Shown here: piece by piece, positions 11,636 through 22,910 of the stretch
How the letters are laid out: every line of letters starts with the position of its first letter
Numbering within the stretch: position 1 is the first letter of the stretch
NCBI RefSeq assembly: GCF_964656455.1
Contig: NC_135718.1
Span: 144,566,262 to 144,630,261 of the forward strand
DNA from: Halichoerus grypus
Lineage: Eukaryota > Chordata > Mammalia > Carnivora > Phocidae
DNA length: 64,000 bases
Direction of reading: 5' to 3'
The notes under the pieces: model-generated
What the model was told of the DNA's origin: nothing
Databases searched by the model: none
What the model saw: the letters and a program-made list of their open reading frames with translations, nothing else
Position numbers and translations under genes: made by a program

Positions 11636-12839
11636 AAGGAACATTTTCCCTGTCTGGCAGCTCCCATCTAGGGAGGAGGATGGACTTACAGACAACCTCC
11701 ATCTGACAGCTGGCTCATGCAGAGGGAGGGCTCTGACCCTCTTCAAGAGTCTGGGGAGGAAAACGAGTCAGGTGCACTCCTCATTCACAACACCATGCTA
11801 GGAAAAGAAATTGAAGTCTTGGCCGCTGAGCATGATGAGAATGTGTGGTTACTGAAGAGGCGAATTCCACTGGTCTGGGCTTTCAAGCCGGGGCTCTTTG
11901 GGGTAAGGGGGGTTTCAGGTGGGTTTTGACTTTCACTTTTCACAGGAGCTAGTGGAAGGGAGCTTGCCTCTCTGGCTCTTTCCTCCAACCTCTTCCCACC
12001 CTGGATGGTGGCCCTCCAGAGGGTGACTGATGCCGATTTGGGAGGAGGCCCACTGGTTGCCTTCTTAAACGTTCCCAGAACAGTGCCCCAATTTAAGGAA
12101 CGGTTTTTTGGGAAATAAACAAACTCAAACCTGAACTTGTCTAAGAAAATCCCCTGCTCACCCAAGAACCGGCGGGAATGGAGCTGGTAAAGATCAACAA
12201 AGCCGCACATTAGGTAAAGCAGTGAAAACAAATTTTATTCAGCAATTAGTGAATTAGGGGAAAGAGCTGAGCTCCAGTCCCATTTGTGCAGAGGTGACTG
12301 GGCCCGTTAAAGGGACAATGCCGTACGGGTGGGGACCAAAAGCTTGGTCGCTAGGAACGTGGTCAGGCCCGCTGCGCCTGCTAGCTGGCCCCGACTGAAG
12401 CTAGGATTCCGCCCTCCCGCAGAGAGGGGAGACAAGCCCTGTCCCTCTTCGAAGGAATGGCTCTCAGGTCCTTGAGAAAGACAATTCTGAGTTGCAGAAG
12501 ATACATACACATCTCAGAGGGCCAGAGGAAGATTTGTAATTGTGAGCCCTTCTGAGAGAGCATGCTCTAGGCGGAGGTCAGGGCTCCCTCCCCAGATGTT
12601 GGCCCGAGCAAGCCGTGCAGTGTCCGGCAGCAGCGAGCTCTCCCAGGCAGGTGTTTTACTGGAGGTGTGTGTGCGGTGGGGATGGGGGGGTATAGGGGAC
12701 GGGGCTGGGGTCATCCCGGGCACCTGGCCAGAAGCCACGCTGGCCTCGGCTCTTCTCTCAGTGCAGACGTTTCCACCGAGAGGCGTATGGGCCCCAAATG
12801 CTGCAAGTCTCAGAGGGATCGGCCAGGGCAAGTAGTTCC
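11636..12839. other. Proximal upstream flank
   Basis: There is no SINE or LTR in this stretch. It has moderate GC and runs into the CpG island. It may contain proximal regulatory sequence by position only. Frames on the minus strand (11785-12231, 12307-12563) have no recognisable product. Confidence 0.4.
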
Positions 12840-13560
12840 TAAACGTTGTAACGCCTCCCGTCCTGCCGCCCAGGAGCCGCTTCCCGGTTCGGCTCGGAGC
12901 GCGCGATCCGGCAGCCGAGGGGCCGCGTCGGGGACCGTGGCGGCGCAGGAGGAGGGCACTAGCGCGGGGCCGACGACCAACCCGGAGAAAGCGGGCGGCG
13001 AGCGGGCGGCGAGGGTGCGGCGGACCCGGGCCCTCTCCGCCCCACATCCGGTTACGGCGCGGCGGTGGGCCAGCCGCGCTCGGGCCGCAGGGAGGGCAGG
13101 ACCCGCCCCGAGCCGCCGCGCCTCCTCCAGCGCGCCGCCAGGCTTAAGCGCCCCCGCGCCCCCCGCCGCCCGCGCCCCCGCCCCGCCGGAGCTGCCCCCG
13201 CCCGCTCGGCCATGGGCGCCGCCGGCTCGTCGGCTCTGGGCAGCCTCGGCCTCCCCGCGCCGCGCCTCCCCGCGCCGTCCCGGCCCGCCTGGCTCGGGGC
13301 GGCCGCGCTGGGACTGGCCGCCGTGGCGCTGGGGACGGTGGCCTGGCGCCGCGCGCGCTCCAGGCGGCGCCGGCGGCTGCAGCAGGTGGGCACCGTGGCG
13401 CAGCTCTGGATCTACCCGGTCAAGTCGTGCAAGGGGGTGCCGGTGAGCGCGGCGGAGTGCACGGCCTTGGGGCTGCGCTGCGGCCACCTGCGGGACAGGT
13501 AGGGCCGGGCCGGGGCTGCGCGGGACCTGCCCGGGCCGGGGTGGGGCGGGGGCCGCTCGC
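12840..13560 (+). promoter_or_regulatory. MTARC2: CpG-island promoter of MTARC2
   Basis: The stretch is visibly GC- and CpG-dense against an ordinary background on both sides. It covers the presumed 5' UTR, exon 1 and the start of intron 1. It contains GC-box-like CCCCGCCCCGCC runs just upstream of the ATG and an ETS-like site (ACATCCGGT) at 13044-13053. No TATA box is obvious, as expected for a CpG-island housekeeping-type promoter. The transcription start is not determined; it probably lies between about 13040 and 13200. The large open frames on both strands here (for example 12667-13446 and 12810-13487) are a product of GC richness. Confidence 0.8.
13212..13498 (+). CDS. MTARC2: MTARC2 exon 1 (start codon, membrane anchor, start of MOSC_N); gene overview
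   Basis: This is the first coding exon of a seven-exon gene (13212-13498, 20079-20252, 23741-23903, 24863-25003, 34322-34383, 34474-34545, 35912-36038), with 1026 coding bases and 341 residues. The start ATG has a strong Kozak context (GCC before, G after). The product is recognised from recall of the human mARC proteins, and exons 2, 3, 4 and 7 fit mARC2 better than mARC1. In this family mARC is a molybdenum-cofactor enzyme of the outer mitochondrial membrane (mARC2 is also reported in peroxisomes). It reduces N-hydroxylated compounds such as amidoximes, with electrons from NADH via cytochrome b5 reductase and CYB5B. Residues 27-45 form the hydrophobic anchor, followed by an Arg-rich stretch (46-55). 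The conserved YPVKSCKGV motif lies at 68-76. The exon ends in phase 2 at CAG|GTAGGG. A 15-bp tandem repeat at 13250-13277 lengthens the N-terminus relative to human (335 residues). Confidence 0.95.
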
Positions 13561-14656
13561 GGGAAGGGGTCTAGAGGTTTGCCTCTTGCGTTTCCTGGGT
13601 TGTTGGTTGGACGCTTTGCCTTTGATCCTTTAGCTGGGGAGGTCAGTTCATGTCTGGTTCAGGTTTGGAAAGTTAGGTAGGGGTAGACCCTTGCCCCTCC
13701 CTAGATGAGAGGTTCCTCCTCTGTAGAAGGACGGGGTCTGACCTGGTTATCTTCAAGTCTCCTGCTAGTTCTAAACTTTCTGATTCTATCTTAGTCTACG
13801 GCACAATAGTAGAAAATAAAATGCTGTGAGCACACGTGGGCAGACAGCGGCAACGCGGAAAGCAAGTCTCGTTCAAGGACACTGGCTTTGGTCTTGCTGG
13901 AGTTTGCTCCTCCCCCGTCTGTCTCCAGTCCTGGAGCAGGTGCCTAGGAGACCCGGGGTGGTGGGGGCGGGGGGGAGACTTGATCCACTTTCATAAGTAG
14001 TGAGCGGGGTGAAGTCTTGTGCTGGGAAGAGGGGATACCTGGGGCACTGCAAATGTAATATTTGCCATTAAGAGAGTAGTGTGTCCCCTCTCCCCAGAAG
14101 CAGAGTGGCCCTTAATGAAGAACTCTGGGGAAAGTCTCTACCCACGTAAGGCCCGGCATATGGAAATTCCATTCACCTCCCTCAGAAAAGAAAAGGTGTC
14201 CTGTCCTTTAACTCATCCCAAAGGTCAGGCTACAGATACATACTCACTGACACAGAATTATGCAGCTGGATATCTGGAAGGCTCCCTTGATGGTGAAGAA
14301 TGCAACATTCTAGAAAGAGTGAACAAGGAAGAACAGAATCCCCTTCTTTGGTTCATTAGGGTTAAGATGCCTTCCTATCTGGCTGGGGTGGTTTTGTTGT
14401 GGTTCTCTGTATACAGAGGGAGGGGACGTTTGCCAGGTGGTCATTCAAAGAATCTTCTAGCAGAGACTGCTGCCTTGAGTTCACCCCAGGACACATGTAT
14501 TCACTCTTCTCAGCTGTCTTCTTTAAAAAATGTGGACTCTCACAGCTTTGAAAAACTTCAACTTGTTTTAGAGAAATGTTGTGTATGCAGACCATGTAAC
14601 TCTTGGGGATTTTCCATCCTCCTCCGCTCCAGATATCTAATCCTGGACGGATTTTT

Positions 14657-14763
14657 GTGTTTTGTTTTTGCTTTTAGTAATCTCTACCCCCAACGTGGGG
14701 CTAGACCTCAGGACCCTGACATCAAGGTCACATGCTCTACCAATTGAGCCAGCCAGGCGCCCC
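14657..14763 (-). mobile_element. Short tRNA-type SINE, antisense
   Basis: The AGTAATCTCTACCCCCAACG tail side and the CCAATTGAGCCAGCCAGGCG head complement mark a tRNA-derived carnivore SINE. Imperfect target duplications (TAATCCTGGACGG / TAATCCCGGAGAGG) flank it. Confidence 0.7.
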
Positions 14764-14779
14764 TAATCCCGGAGAGGTT

Positions 14780-14806
14780 TTTATTTTTATTTTATTTTAT
14801 TTTATT

Positions 14807-14846
<40 letters not shown>
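14780..14846. repeat. (TTTTA)n/(TTTA)n microsatellite
   Basis: TTTTA units are followed by about ten TTTA units. Confidence 0.9.
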
Positions 14847-14897
14847 ATCTATACTTTATTCAGATTTTCTTGGTTTTCCCCTGATGTCCTTCTTTTT

Positions 14898-15095
14898 TTT
14901 TTTTAAAGATTTTATTTATTTATTTGACAGAGAGAGACACAGCGAGAGAGGGAACACAAGCAGGGGGAGTGGGAGAGAGAGAGAAGCAGGCTTCCCGCGG
15001 AGCAGGGAGCCCGATGCGGGGCTCGATCCCAGGACCCTGGGATCATGACCTGAGCCGAAGGCAGACGCTTAACGACTGAGCCACCCAGGCGCCCC
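14898..15095 (-). mobile_element. CanSINE, antisense, with target-site duplication
   Basis: It is complete from the T tail to the GCGCCC head complement. TGTCCTTCTTTTT occurs on both sides (14885-14897 and 15096-15108). Confidence 0.95.
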
Positions 15096-15394
15096 TGTCC
15101 TTCTTTTTCTATCCTAAGATCCCAACCAGGATACATTTATAATTATATTTGGATGTTGTGACCCCTTGGGCTTCTCTAGACTATAATAGTTTCTCAAGCT
15201 TTTATTGTTTTTTGATGATCTTGAGAGTGTTGAGGAATCCTGAGTGGACATTTTGTAGAGTGTCCTTCAGTTTGGGTTTGTCTGATGTCTTCCTTATGGT
15301 TGACAGGCGTTATGGATTTTTAGGAAGAAGAGCACAGAAGTAAAGTTCCATTCTTCTTATATCATATCAGGAATACACAACTTACCAACTAAAA

Positions 15395-16312
15395 AAAAAA
15401 CTTTTTTAAGTTTTTATTTAAATTCCAGTTAGTAACATACAGTGCAATATTAGTTTCAGGCATACAATATAGTGATTCAGCACTTCCATACAACACCCGG
15501 TGCTCATCATGACAAGTGCCCTCCTTAATCCCCATCACCTATTTAACCCATCCCCTCACACCCTCCCCCTGGTGACTGTCAGGTCTCTGTAGTTAAGAGT
15601 CATTGTTTCTGAGAAACAAACTGAGGGTTCTAGAGGGGAGGGGGGTGGGGGGATGGGTTAGCCTGGTGATGGGTATTAAAGAGGGCACGTACTGCATGGA
15701 GCACTGGGAGTTATACGCAAACAATGAATCATGGAACACTACATCAAAAAATAAATAGGAAAAAAATAAAATATTAGGATTTTTAGGGAAAAAAGAATTT
15801 AGAAAACAGATACTATGTATATAGAAAATTAAGATGTCATTTCAAATTAGATGTCATTAAAAAAAAGGGGGTATAGTGATATGTTACCCATTTCTTAAAA
15901 TATCAAGTTAGATCTCTATTTCAAAACTTCAGATGGATTAAAAGCCTAAATGTAAAAATAAAGCTATAAAATTAAAAAAAAAAAGAGCCATTGTTTCTTG
16001 GGACGCCCGGGTGGCTCAGTCGGTTAGGTGTCTGCCTTCGGCTCAGGTCATGATCCCAGGGTCCTGGGATTGAGCCCCGCATCGGGGTCCCTGCTCTGTG
16101 GGGAGCCTGCTTCTCCCTCTCCCTCTGCCTGCCACTCCCCCTTCCTTTGCTCTCTCTCTCTGTGTCAAATGAATAAATAAATTCTTAAAAAAAAAGTCTG
16201 TTTCTTGATTTGTCTCTTTTTCCCTTTGCTATTTGTTTTGTTTCTTAAATCCCACCTATGAGTGAAATCATGTGGAATGTGTCTTTCTCTGAATGACTTA
16301 TTTCAGGAGAGA
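15395..16312. mobile_element. Nested L1/SINE mosaic
   Basis: A minus-strand L1 3' end (15395-15609: AAATTCCAGTTAGTAACATA, then CCATCACCTATTTAACCCATC) resumes at 16196 (TGTTTCTTGATTTGTCTC). It is interrupted by a plus-strand L1 piece (about 15610-15982, with GGATGGGTTAGCCTGGTGAT) and then by the CanSINE at 16000-16195. The near-duplicates AAGAGTCATTGTTTCT and AAGAGCCATTGTTTCT flank the plus-strand piece and are its target-site duplication. Confidence 0.8.
16000..16195 (+). mobile_element. CanSINE, sense
   Basis: Head GGGACGCCCGGGTGGCTCAG, TCTCCCTCT-rich body, AATAAATAAATTCTT and an A tail. It lies inside the L1 mosaic. Confidence 0.95.
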
Positions 16313-16979
16313 AGTGAGTGACCAGGAGGAACCGTAACATTTAATGAGCCACTGGAGAGATTTTTAAAACTTTAATTTCCTGAGAGTCCTATCCCAGACC
16401 TGTGGAATCAGAATCACCCAGAGTGAAGCCACCCTGTGTAGTGTTAAAATCTCCCCAGGTGAATCTGCTGCTCTAATTAAAGGGTGGTATCTGGGGCCAT
16501 TAACGAGAAGAGCATGTTTAGAGCTTATTCAAGTATGAAGGATTAGAAAAGCCTTCCTACTGCTGGGAAAACTTTAGGCACAGGGGTACTGGACACCCTC
16601 CAAAAACTGGGAGAAGCAAATTCTCATGGTGCACATCTAAAGAAAGTCACCTTGTGCTACTTCCTTCCCCACTTGAAGGATTGAAGTCATTTCTCAGAGA
16701 GATTTCTGGTTCTTATCTGTGTCTCTTCTGATCATCTGAATGACTATTTTCCCACATCTCATTGTCACTACTTTGCTGTGATTATTGCTTTTGTGGAAAG
16801 AAAGGACTTGTCCTTTGCTTTTCTGCTTCCATGGGTATCTTAAAATAAATGGAACTGTATCCACTAACCCTTGTTTTGAACACTAAATGCTTGGGATGGG
16901 GTGGTGGGGCATGGAGATTGGGAGGAGGCAGGGCAAGGCAGTGGGATGAACACGGATTCAGTGCCTCATGTGCCTCGGA

Positions 16980-17115
16980 CACTGAGCTGAATCCTGTCAC
17001 ATGCATGACCTTACACAAGCCTCAGCACCGTCCTGTGGGCTAGATGCTATCTCCACTCTGCAAGTAAAAAACAGCAGGATCAGAAAGGGTGAGTGTCTCA
17101 CCCAGAGCAGTTATG
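16980..17115 (+). repeat. MIR fossil
   Basis: The order CATGACCTTACACAAGCCTC, then a TCTGCAAGTAAAAAACAG core, then GTGTCTCACCCAGAGCAG and a GTGAGCTCAGGTCT end fits the MIR consensus loosely. A minus-strand MIR may follow at about 17190-17310. Confidence 0.55.
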
Positions 17116-20078
17116 TGCTGGAGGCGTGTGAGCTCAGGTCTCTGTGGGTACAGCAGTCATGCACTTTCTATGAAGCCAGGGTGATTTAGAAGAGCGAGGA
17201 TTGCACGGAGGATCAGGAGACCCGAGCACAGTCATCTAAACTTTCTGAGCTAATTTTTTATCATTTACAAAAGAAAGGGCTTGGACTTGATGGTCTCAAA
17301 GACCCTATTTCATCTGGGTTTTATTTATTAAAGGATAATTGAAACTCGGAAGCAAGCTAGAAAGAACTCTGCTAAATGACTGCTATTCTCTCAACTTAAT
17401 AATAATGAAACTACAAACAGCCTGGAATGCAGGAAAAGGCCCCTTGGATTTAATTCCATGTTGAACCATTCTTTGGAACCATTCTAAGAAGCTGGGCTCT
17501 TCCTCCATAAGGGCTCTGTCCTCAGATTTCTAGAACTATTTTGTTCAAAGCTCTTAACAAATTTGTGAATGTTTGACTTGGGCACCCTGGACTTTGAGCT
17601 GGTTCAGAGTCCGCCTAGCAGAACACTGCATGGCCTGATTGGCCAGAAGGTGGGAGGGTTGGCTGCCCTCCTTGACCTTGTAAATCCTGCTCTCCTTAGT
17701 GGGTATATATTTGACTCCTAAATCTGCCCTAGCCCTTCCAGAGGCAGCCCTTGATGTTTTCCGCACAGACTATGACCTCCTGGAGAAATGAGTTCTCTAA
17801 GTTTATCATCCTGAGCACATTACCCTCTGGCTGGCTGTGGCGGGGTCCCTGCTCCCCTCTCCCCTTTTCAGGCTCAGGCACTTCTGCTTCCCAGACCAAT
17901 TTCTAAGTTTAAACATGAGGTTTTCCAGCTGTCCTGGGCTCTGCTCCCCCACCCCCGTGATCACTCGGGGCACTGTTGTTCTTTTGGAGGATCTGAGCCC
18001 TGGCCTCTGTACTGATTCTCACACCGCACACTCCTGCTTTAGGAGTGAGAGAAGGTGTTAGTTTGGGGACAACTTGGTCGCGAAAAATCCACGCTCCAGA
18101 CTTACTTTCTTTCAGATCTGGCAGAACAGAGATAATTATTCATTCACTGGGCATCATTTGTATGCAAGAGATGACATATGCCATGACCCCATTGGGCAGG
18201 GTAATGAGAGTGGTCGGGGTCTGTTATAGGCAGCAACTTTTTACCTTTTATTGGTGTCTCTGTCCTATCCCGGTGTTAGACCGCCTGCAAGCTGCCACTT
18301 GACTTTCCACTTGCAGCAGCGAGCACACAACGTCCAGCCCGCCCCCCCCCCCCCGCCCTTCTCACCGTTAAGGCCCAGGGGTTAACCCCTACGCTATTAA
18401 ACAGCAGACTGGAGCTCAGGGCGGGGCGCGTGAGCCCCAGCGAAGGGCTGAGGTGGAGGTGGATGGGGACAAGGAGACTCAGCCCAGAGAGGGACTCACG
18501 GTCAGAAATAACATGCAGATTCCTGTTGGGACATGTGTCTGGCTGGGTGCAGATCTCCGAGGGAGTCCCGTTGGGTGCTAGGGCATGTTGGAAGTTTAGG
18601 GGGCAGGCTTTGGGAGGATGAAGCAGAGCAGGGTCATCTGGAACTCTGTACCCAGGGATGAGGCTGAAAATAGGAACAGGGCCCAGCCCCGAGGGAATGG
18701 GGCGGTAACAAAGTTACAGGAATGCCCTTGGTCACAGAACCCCGTAGGCGAGCAGGCCAGACAACCCTGGGAGCCAAAGGTGGCTTGTCAGAGAGATGGG
18801 GGCCTGCCACTGCCCAGCATCACCGGCTCTGGGGTGGGAAAAACCAAGACGATTCCCGAGACGCCTTTGTACTGCCATGCCTCTGCCCCATACCCTGACA
18901 CCAACACACCTGCTGGTTAGCGGGCCCGGGTGCCAGCCAGAGTGCCGCTGGGTGGCAGGGACGGGACACCTCCCAGGGTCCGGTGAGGGCCGAGACGGAG
19001 CTGCCTGTCCTCTGGAATCAGACAGCCTCATCAGCTTAGGACAGGCGTTCCCACTTGGTTCCAGTCGTAGTTGGCAACGTCTCCCCTAGAGGAGGCGCCC
19101 CTCCTTCTGGAAGGGTCTGCGGTCCATCCCTTCCCTCCGCTCCCGTTTGGGAAGCCCGGGCTTTGGGCAGCTTCTCATAAGCCAATGCCTGCAGCCTTTG
19201 TCATGCGCTGCTCTTGTGTCCTGTCTCCGATGGTGGCATCGAAACTTACTTTCTCCAGGGGGAACAGCGCTTTTTAAATATCTTTTAGTCGTCAAATCGT
19301 CAAAAGCTACGCTCCGCTGTAGATAAAAGCGTAACTGACCTACCCCGGCCAGGCTCCTTCCCCTTCCCGGGAAAGCTCAGCCCTTCTCCCCCGAGATACG
19401 AGATACGATGCAGCGTGACAGCTGAGCCTGGGACGGCGGGCTCTCTAGAAGTAAGCGGAGTTCTGATCTAACCCACGGTGTGTGGGCATCTTCGTTCTCT
19501 GAGTCAGAGCATGCGCACGAAGAGGGGAGGCTGTGTGGGGGTCTCCTGATGTCAGACCTGCGAGCCCCAGCAGGTTAGACGGAGTGGAGGCCTGTTCGCA
19601 TCCTCCGGCCTCCTGAACATCACAAGACCCTGTCCAGGGTTCTAGTGCACTTGGGCCGGGAGTTCAGGCCCCATCTTGTTCCACAGCAAAAAGACCTGGA
19701 CGACGTTTTGCTATGAGTTTAACAGGGGCGGGGAAATTTCTGACCACAACAAAGCCCCAGACTAAGCATCACGATTCCCTAAGCAGCGAGGGAAGGTCCT
19801 TTAAACCAGCCTCATTTTCTGCATTTTCGGAACTGGGGATTTTCATACATTGGCCAGATATTTTCTCCGAGGGCTGTTTCTTCCAAAGAAGCTGCTCTTA
19901 GGGGCACCAACTTTTGGATCCAAAGAATTTGACCAGATCTGGGTAATTGTCTAGAAAAATATTGTTGGATCCCGAGTCTGGGCAGGGGAGAGGGTTTGAT
20001 GAAATAGGAAGCTAGAGGGAAGCCTTTGAGAGGGTGGAAGAGGATTTTCTGAGCATGTTCGTGTTTGTTCCTCGGCAG

Positions 20079-20252
20079 GTTTTGGCTGGTGATTAAGGAA
20101 GATGGACACATGGTCACTGCCCGGCAGGAGCCTCGCCTGGTGCTGGTGTCCATCACCTGTGAGGGAGACCGCCTGATCCTCAGGGCTCCGGGCATGGACC
20201 AGCTGGCTTTGCCAAGCAAGCTGCCTTTCTCAAACAAGCTCTGTGATTGCAG
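20079..20252 (+). CDS. MTARC2: MTARC2 exon 2 (MOSC N-terminal domain)
   Basis: The exon encodes residues 96-154 and is flanked by CTCGGCAG| and |GTGCTC. It opens with [20 protein letters not shown], the strongly conserved mARC segment, and continues with [13 protein letters not shown], which matches mARC2 rather than mARC1 as I recall the human proteins. The split Arg codons at both ends (AG|G) join in frame with exons 1 and 3. This is part of the N-terminal MOSC beta-barrel region that helps hold the molybdenum cofactor. The exon lies outside the part of the 49.8-kb repeat that the window shows twice, so only one copy is seen. Confidence 0.95.
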
Positions 20253-20645
20253 GTGCTCTGCTTGGGGCCCCTGGGGACCTGACGTGATTTTCCTGTAGGC
20301 TCCTCCCTGCACCTGTCTTGCTCCAGTGTGTATAGTAGGTGATGCATTTGGTAAAGGAAATATTTCAGAGAAGTCTGGCCAGGGCTGGGATCGATCCAGT
20401 GCTCGGGGGTGAGTGGGTGAGGCAGAGTACTGTTTTAAGGGTCCCTGGGATTTGTTTTACTCAGGTATGGTAAGGCATGCGGAGGGGCAAATGACTGTGA
20501 TGAAGAAAGACGGACGTTTTCCATATGCATGGGTCCCTGGGAGTGGGAGGCTTGGCGTGTCATGCGGGACCACACAGAGGAGCAGCAGGGGTGGGCTGGG
20601 GTAGGGTGCGGGGTTGGGGAGACGTGGAGGGGGGGAGCGAAAGCC

Positions 20646-20848
20646 TTTTTTTTTTTTTTTTTTAAGATTTTATTTGTTTGAGAGAGAGAGAGAGAGCACA
20701 TGAGCAGTGGGGAGGGGCAGAGGGAAAGGGAGAAGCAGACTCCCTGCTGAGCCAAGCAGGGAGCCCATGGAGGCTCAATCCCAGGACCCCAAGATGATGA
20801 CCTGAGCCGAAGGCAAATGCTTAACTGACTGAACCACCCAGGTGCCCC
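20646..20848 (-). mobile_element. CanSINE, antisense
   Basis: Poly-T, AAGATTTTATTTGTTTGAG, an AGAG tract, and an end at GAACCACCCAGGTGCCCC. Confidence 0.95.
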
Positions 20849-21782
20849 TACAAGAGCCTTTATTGTGGTTTCCACAGGAAGTCCCAGGCAGGGCGGGGTA
20901 AACAGCTTCAGGGTTGGCTAGTTTGAGTAATTTCAGTGGGCTCTGGGGCGTAGAGGCTGTCTCTGGGTGCCTGGTACCTGGCCCTGGGCGATTAGGCCTG
21001 GCGTGACAGAGCCCAGAGAGGAGGTGGTGGGGGGTGGGGGCTCTGGATGGGTGGTCGTGCTGTCGAAAGGTGAGTGGTTTCCTACCTGTAGGAATTGATT
21101 AGCCCTGGGCGGGGCAGTTCCTTCCACATCAGCAAGGCCCCAGGATGCCAAAGCATCAAGAATACAGGAAACGCAAAAGCATGATTAATACCTACAGAGA
21201 GAGGGGATGCCAAGGGCCAATCTTTAGAGTTTGTCTCTGTTTATTCAGGTTGGATGGACTTCTATTCAGCATTGGCAGCCCCCGAGCCAGGCAGACAAGG
21301 CAGTTAGTGGAGACTACCAGCCATATCTCAGGGTTGGGTGAGAAGGCCCTAGAACTTTTCAAGGTGACTGCAGCCTCTCAGGTCTCTGGCCCGAGGCAGA
21401 TGTAGGAGATTCCCACCCCTGGCCTGGATATGCCTCAGTCCTGGGCTTCCTTTCAGTCTGTAGGACCCCTGCAGGGCCGTCAAATTCCGTGGCTCCCCGG
21501 GGGTCTTGTCCTGTGCTACGGGGAAGTCCTAGAGGCCTGGGTACCTGTCTTCGGGTGGTCTGGGTCCCTCTGTAACACGTGAGTGTTTTCAGCGTGTGGA
21601 GATTGGAGTTGTCCACCGGTCCCAAGGCTCAGAGGAAGGCCACAGAGTGCTCCCTGTGCCATGATTGTATGCTTTTTCAAGCAGAGTGTCTGAGCTGAAA
21701 ACCGTCATTCAAGGTTCTGAAATTTCAAAAGCCTGAAATAATAATTCATCGAATATAATATTTTAGCTAATTATCTCCCCAA

Positions 21783-21900
21783 GCTCATGAGGTGGATATC
21801 ATTAATTCTACTTCACACGAGGAAAACAGGACTCGTATCATGTCACGCAAGGCAGAGCTGGGATTTGAACCCTCCCGCCTCCCAGTGTTCGCTCTTAATG
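21783..21900 (+). repeat. MIR fossil
   Basis: GAGGAAAACAGGACTC, then GTCACGCAAGGCAGAGCTGG, then GATTTGAACCC is a recognisable MIR core and 3' part. Confidence 0.65.
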
Positions 21901-21999
21901 CCTATGCGCAGGGAGAGGAAGAGCTTTGCTGTATATAATATTTATTCTTTGAGAACTTTCCAGCAAAACTGGATTTTCGTTGTAAAAATCCATTCAAAG

Positions 22000-22162
22000 G
22001 GGCGCCTGGGGGGCTCAGTCGGTTAAGTGTGGGACTCTTGGTTGCAGCTTGGGTCGTGGTCTCAGGGTGGCGTTGGGCTCTGCGCTCAGCGGGAGTTTGC
22101 TTCTCTCCCTCTCCCTCTGCCCCCCCCCTCTCTCAAAATAAATCAATAGGTCTTTAAAAAAA
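22000..22162 (+). mobile_element. CanSINE, sense
   Basis: Head GGGGCGCCTGGGGGGCTCAG, ending in an A tail. The near-identical flanks AAAATCCATTCAAAGG and AAAATCTATTCAAGG are the target-site duplication. Confidence 0.93.
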
Positions 22163-22475
22163 AAATCTATTCAAGGCTTTATGTCTTAAGTATTTTAAAT
22201 TTTAAACAAAATTTTACTTTTTATGCTTAGTAATTATCAAAATTTATAACTCATTTTGTGGTGACCCGTTGTACACAAATAAAAATTGTCATGATAACTC
22301 AGTCCTGAGAAAATTTCTTCTCCTTTAGAGCCTTAAGAAACAGAAAATTTAATTGGTTAAAAAGTGATCAATAACCATAAAATTATGTAAGAGAAATAAC
22401 GTGTACATCTGTATTCGAGAATAAAAAGAGGAATGATATAAAAATGTGGGCTATTAAAGTAGACCTTAACCATAT

Positions 22476-22687
22476 GTTTTATTTATTTTTATTTTTTTAT
22501 TTTCTAAAGATTTTATTTATTTATTTGAGTGAGAGAGAGACCATGAGTAGGGGGAAGAGCAGAGGGAGAAGGAGAAGCAGACACCCTGATGAGCAGGGAG
22601 CCTGATGTGGGGCTTGATCCCAGGACCCTGAGATCGTGACCTGAGCTGAAGTCAGATGCTTAACCCACTGAGCCATCCAGGCACCTC
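22476..22687 (-). mobile_element. CanSINE, antisense (first of two at one site)
   Basis: It is flanked by TTAACCATAT at 22466-22475 and 22688-22697. It ends in GAGCCATCCAGGCACCTC. Confidence 0.93.
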
Positions 22688-22697
22688 TTAACCATAT

Positions 22698-22910
22698 ACT
22701 TTATTTTATTTTTATTTATTTTTTTAAAGATTTTATTTATTTGAGAGAGTGAGTGAGAGAGAGAGCATGAGCATGGGGAGGAACAGAGGGAGAGGGAGAA
22801 GCAGACTCCCTGCGGGCAGGGAGCCCGATGTGGGGCTCGATCCCAGGACCCCGGGATCATGACCTGAGCTGAAGGCAGACGCTTAACCGACTGAGCCACC
22901 CAGGCGCCCC
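22698..22910 (-). mobile_element. CanSINE, antisense (second at the same site)
   Basis: It is flanked by TTAACCATAT at 22688-22697 and TCAACCATAT at 22911-22920, so it used the same target as its neighbour. It is a distinct copy, not a duplication of it: the bodies differ at many bases. Confidence 0.93.

Larger units (their letters stand above)
1..14195 (+). repeat. Upstream member of a ~49.8-kb-period direct repeat (copy A)
   Basis: Base 1 corresponds to 49802 and base 14195 to 64000. Offsets shift by a few bases through small indels: 49801 at first, 49797 after a 4-base deletion in copy B near 3780, back to 49801 after a 4-base insertion near 5404, then 49805, 49804 and finally 49805. I counted roughly 40-45 substitutions and small indels, about 0.3 percent. 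All SINEs, LTRs and fossils in copy A are present at the same sites in copy B, so they predate the duplication. Neither edge of the repeat is visible. Confidence 0.97.
13499..20078 (+). other. MTARC2 intron 1
   Basis: GT at 13499 and AG at 20077-20078. The first ~700 bases (to 14195) fall within the long repeat. Content: a tRNA-SINE and (TTTTA)/(TTTA) run near 14.7-14.85 kb, a CanSINE at 14.9 kb, an L1/SINE mosaic at 15.4-16.3 kb, and MIR fossils near 17.0 and 17.2 kb. A GC-richer stretch (18.3-19.6 kb) holds frames with no recognisable product. The 242-codon frame at 14019-14747 runs into a SINE and is not considered a gene. Confidence 0.8.

Noticed and set aside
13065..13211. In-frame N-terminal extension of MTARC2 exon 1 starting at 13065
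   Set aside because: The apparent start is GTG, not ATG, and the extension is not known in the family. The ATG at 13212 has a strong Kozak context and matches the mARC N-terminus.
12667..13487. Long GC-rich open frames on both strands over the CpG island (259, 225, 177 and 113 codons)
   Set aside because: Stop codons are rare in such GC-rich DNA. The products are Arg/Ala/Pro-rich low-complexity chains overlapping exon 1 in other frames. Only the exon 1 frame matches a known protein.
14019..14747. 242-codon frame in intron 1
   Set aside because: It runs into a tRNA-derived SINE and matches no protein. The 63.8-64.0 kb counterpart is merely the duplicated intron.
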